Shown here piece after piece: positions 63,384-64,000 of a stretch of DNA of 64,000 nucleotides (positions within the stretch are counted from its first letter, which is position 1; the number at the start of each line of letters is the position of its first letter). Both the position numbers and the translations under genes were made by a program. Origin of the DNA: Tubiluchus corallicola (taxonomy: Eukaryota; Priapulida; Priapulimorpha; Priapulimorphida; Tubiluchidae). The notes beneath the pieces are model-generated. The model searched no databases, was not told the origin of the DNA, and saw only the letters and a list, made by a program, of their open reading frames with translations. The stretch lies in contig JAQGDQ010000126.1 in assembly GCA_030141605.1 (NCBI GenBank), forward strand, positions 343,501 through 407,500, written 5' to 3'.

Positions 63384-64000
63384 CCGAGCAGGCACGCTGC
63401 ACACTTTGCATAAGTGTGTATCAGCCGAGCAGGCACGCTGCACACTTTGCATAAGTGTGTATCACCCGAGCAGGCACGCTGCACACTTTGCATAAGTGGG
63501 TATCACCCGAGCAGGCACGCTGCACACTTTGCATAAGTGTGTATCAGCCGAGCAGGCACGCTGCACACTTTGCATAAGTGTGTATCAGCCGAGCAGGCAC
63601 GCTGCACACTTTGCATAAGTGGGTATCACCCGAGCAGGCACGCTGCACACTTTGCATAAGTGTGTATCAGCCGAGCAGGCACGCTGCACACTTTGCATAA
63701 GTGTGTATCAGCCGAGCAGGCACGCTGCACACTTTGCATAAGTGGGTATCACCCGAGCAGGCACGCTGCACACTTTGCATAAGTGTGTATCAGCCGAGCA
63801 GGCACGCTGCACACTTTGCATAAGTGTGTATCAGCCGAGCAGGCACGCTGCACACTTTGCATAAGTGTGTATCAGCCGAGCAGGCACGCTGCACACTTTG
63901 CATAAGTGTGTATCAGCCGAGCAGGCATGCTGCACACTTTGCATAAGTGGGTATCACCCGAGCAGGCACGCTGCACACTTTGCATAAGTGGGTATCACCC
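63384..64000 (+). repeat. 41-bp satellite, 15 units, continues past the window
   Basis: Units of 41 bp (CCGAGCAGGCACGCTGCACA...) start every 41 bp from 63384 to 63958. Two variants differ at paired sites: GTGTGTATCAG (T type) and GTGGGTATCAC (G type). In units 1-12 the G type is at 3, 6 and 9; then units 14 and 15 are also G type. Units are otherwise nearly identical (one change in unit 14). It is more GC-rich than its surroundings. Confidence 0.97.

Noticed and set aside
63236-63493. 85-aa minus-strand frame with repeated Cys-rich peptide
   Set aside because: It is a translation of the 41-bp satellite and its edge. 41 is not a multiple of three, so the frame is not maintained by design.
63384-64000. 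CRISPR-like array
   Set aside because: Units are directly adjacent with no unique spacers, and the context is eukaryotic; it is a satellite.

Overview
The window is AT-rich animal DNA from a large, repeat-dense genome. It has a split GT-AG gene, many decayed non-LTR retrotransposons, a Penelope-like element, a BEL/Pao remnant, tRNA-derived SINEs and long trinucleotide microsatellites. The receptor gene is of a type known from bilaterians, so an invertebrate bilaterian is the best guess. The species cannot be named from sequence alone.

Only two host genes can be supported. (1) Positions 1-1376 (+) hold the 3' part of a collagen beta-galactosyltransferase gene (GLT25/COLGALT family). It reads open without an intron from the window edge to its stop. 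(2) Positions 25112-48008 (+) hold a rhodopsin-class neuropeptide receptor closest to the ecdysis-triggering-hormone/TRH/GHS receptor group. It has two coding exons (25112-25427 and 47188-48008) split by a 21,760-bp phase-1 intron inside the conserved TM3 cysteine codon. They join to a 378-residue protein with all seven membrane segments.

Layout: 2200-4328 is a minus-strand LINE with ORF1 and RT pieces. 4329-12933 is a tandem array of three ~2.75-kb units plus a partial fourth. Each full unit carries a LINE ORF1 fragment, a LINE ORF2 3' end with an expanded TAC/TGC tail, a broken 27-codon 3' end of the GLT25 gene, and a SINE. 13.2-25.1 kb holds a SINE, RT relics, a LINE containing an in-frame minisatellite, a foldback element with hammerhead-like ends, and one copy of a ~600-bp unclassified repeat. 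The receptor intron (25.4-47.2 kb) holds the second copy of that repeat, a head-to-head Penelope-like element with a 44-bp minisatellite, a small inverted-repeat element, a BEL/Pao remnant and an RT relic. 48-64 kb holds a LINE 3' end, a 118-bp GTAG superrepeat, a 2.9-kb LINE, more SINEs, and a 41-bp satellite that runs off the right edge with a partly three-unit higher-order pattern.

The two host genes show no functional connection. The most unusual parts are the composite tandem array that amplified a piece of the neighbouring GLT25 gene, the intronless state of that gene, and the ribozyme-like ends of the foldback element. All homology statements come from motif recognition by eye; no search was run.
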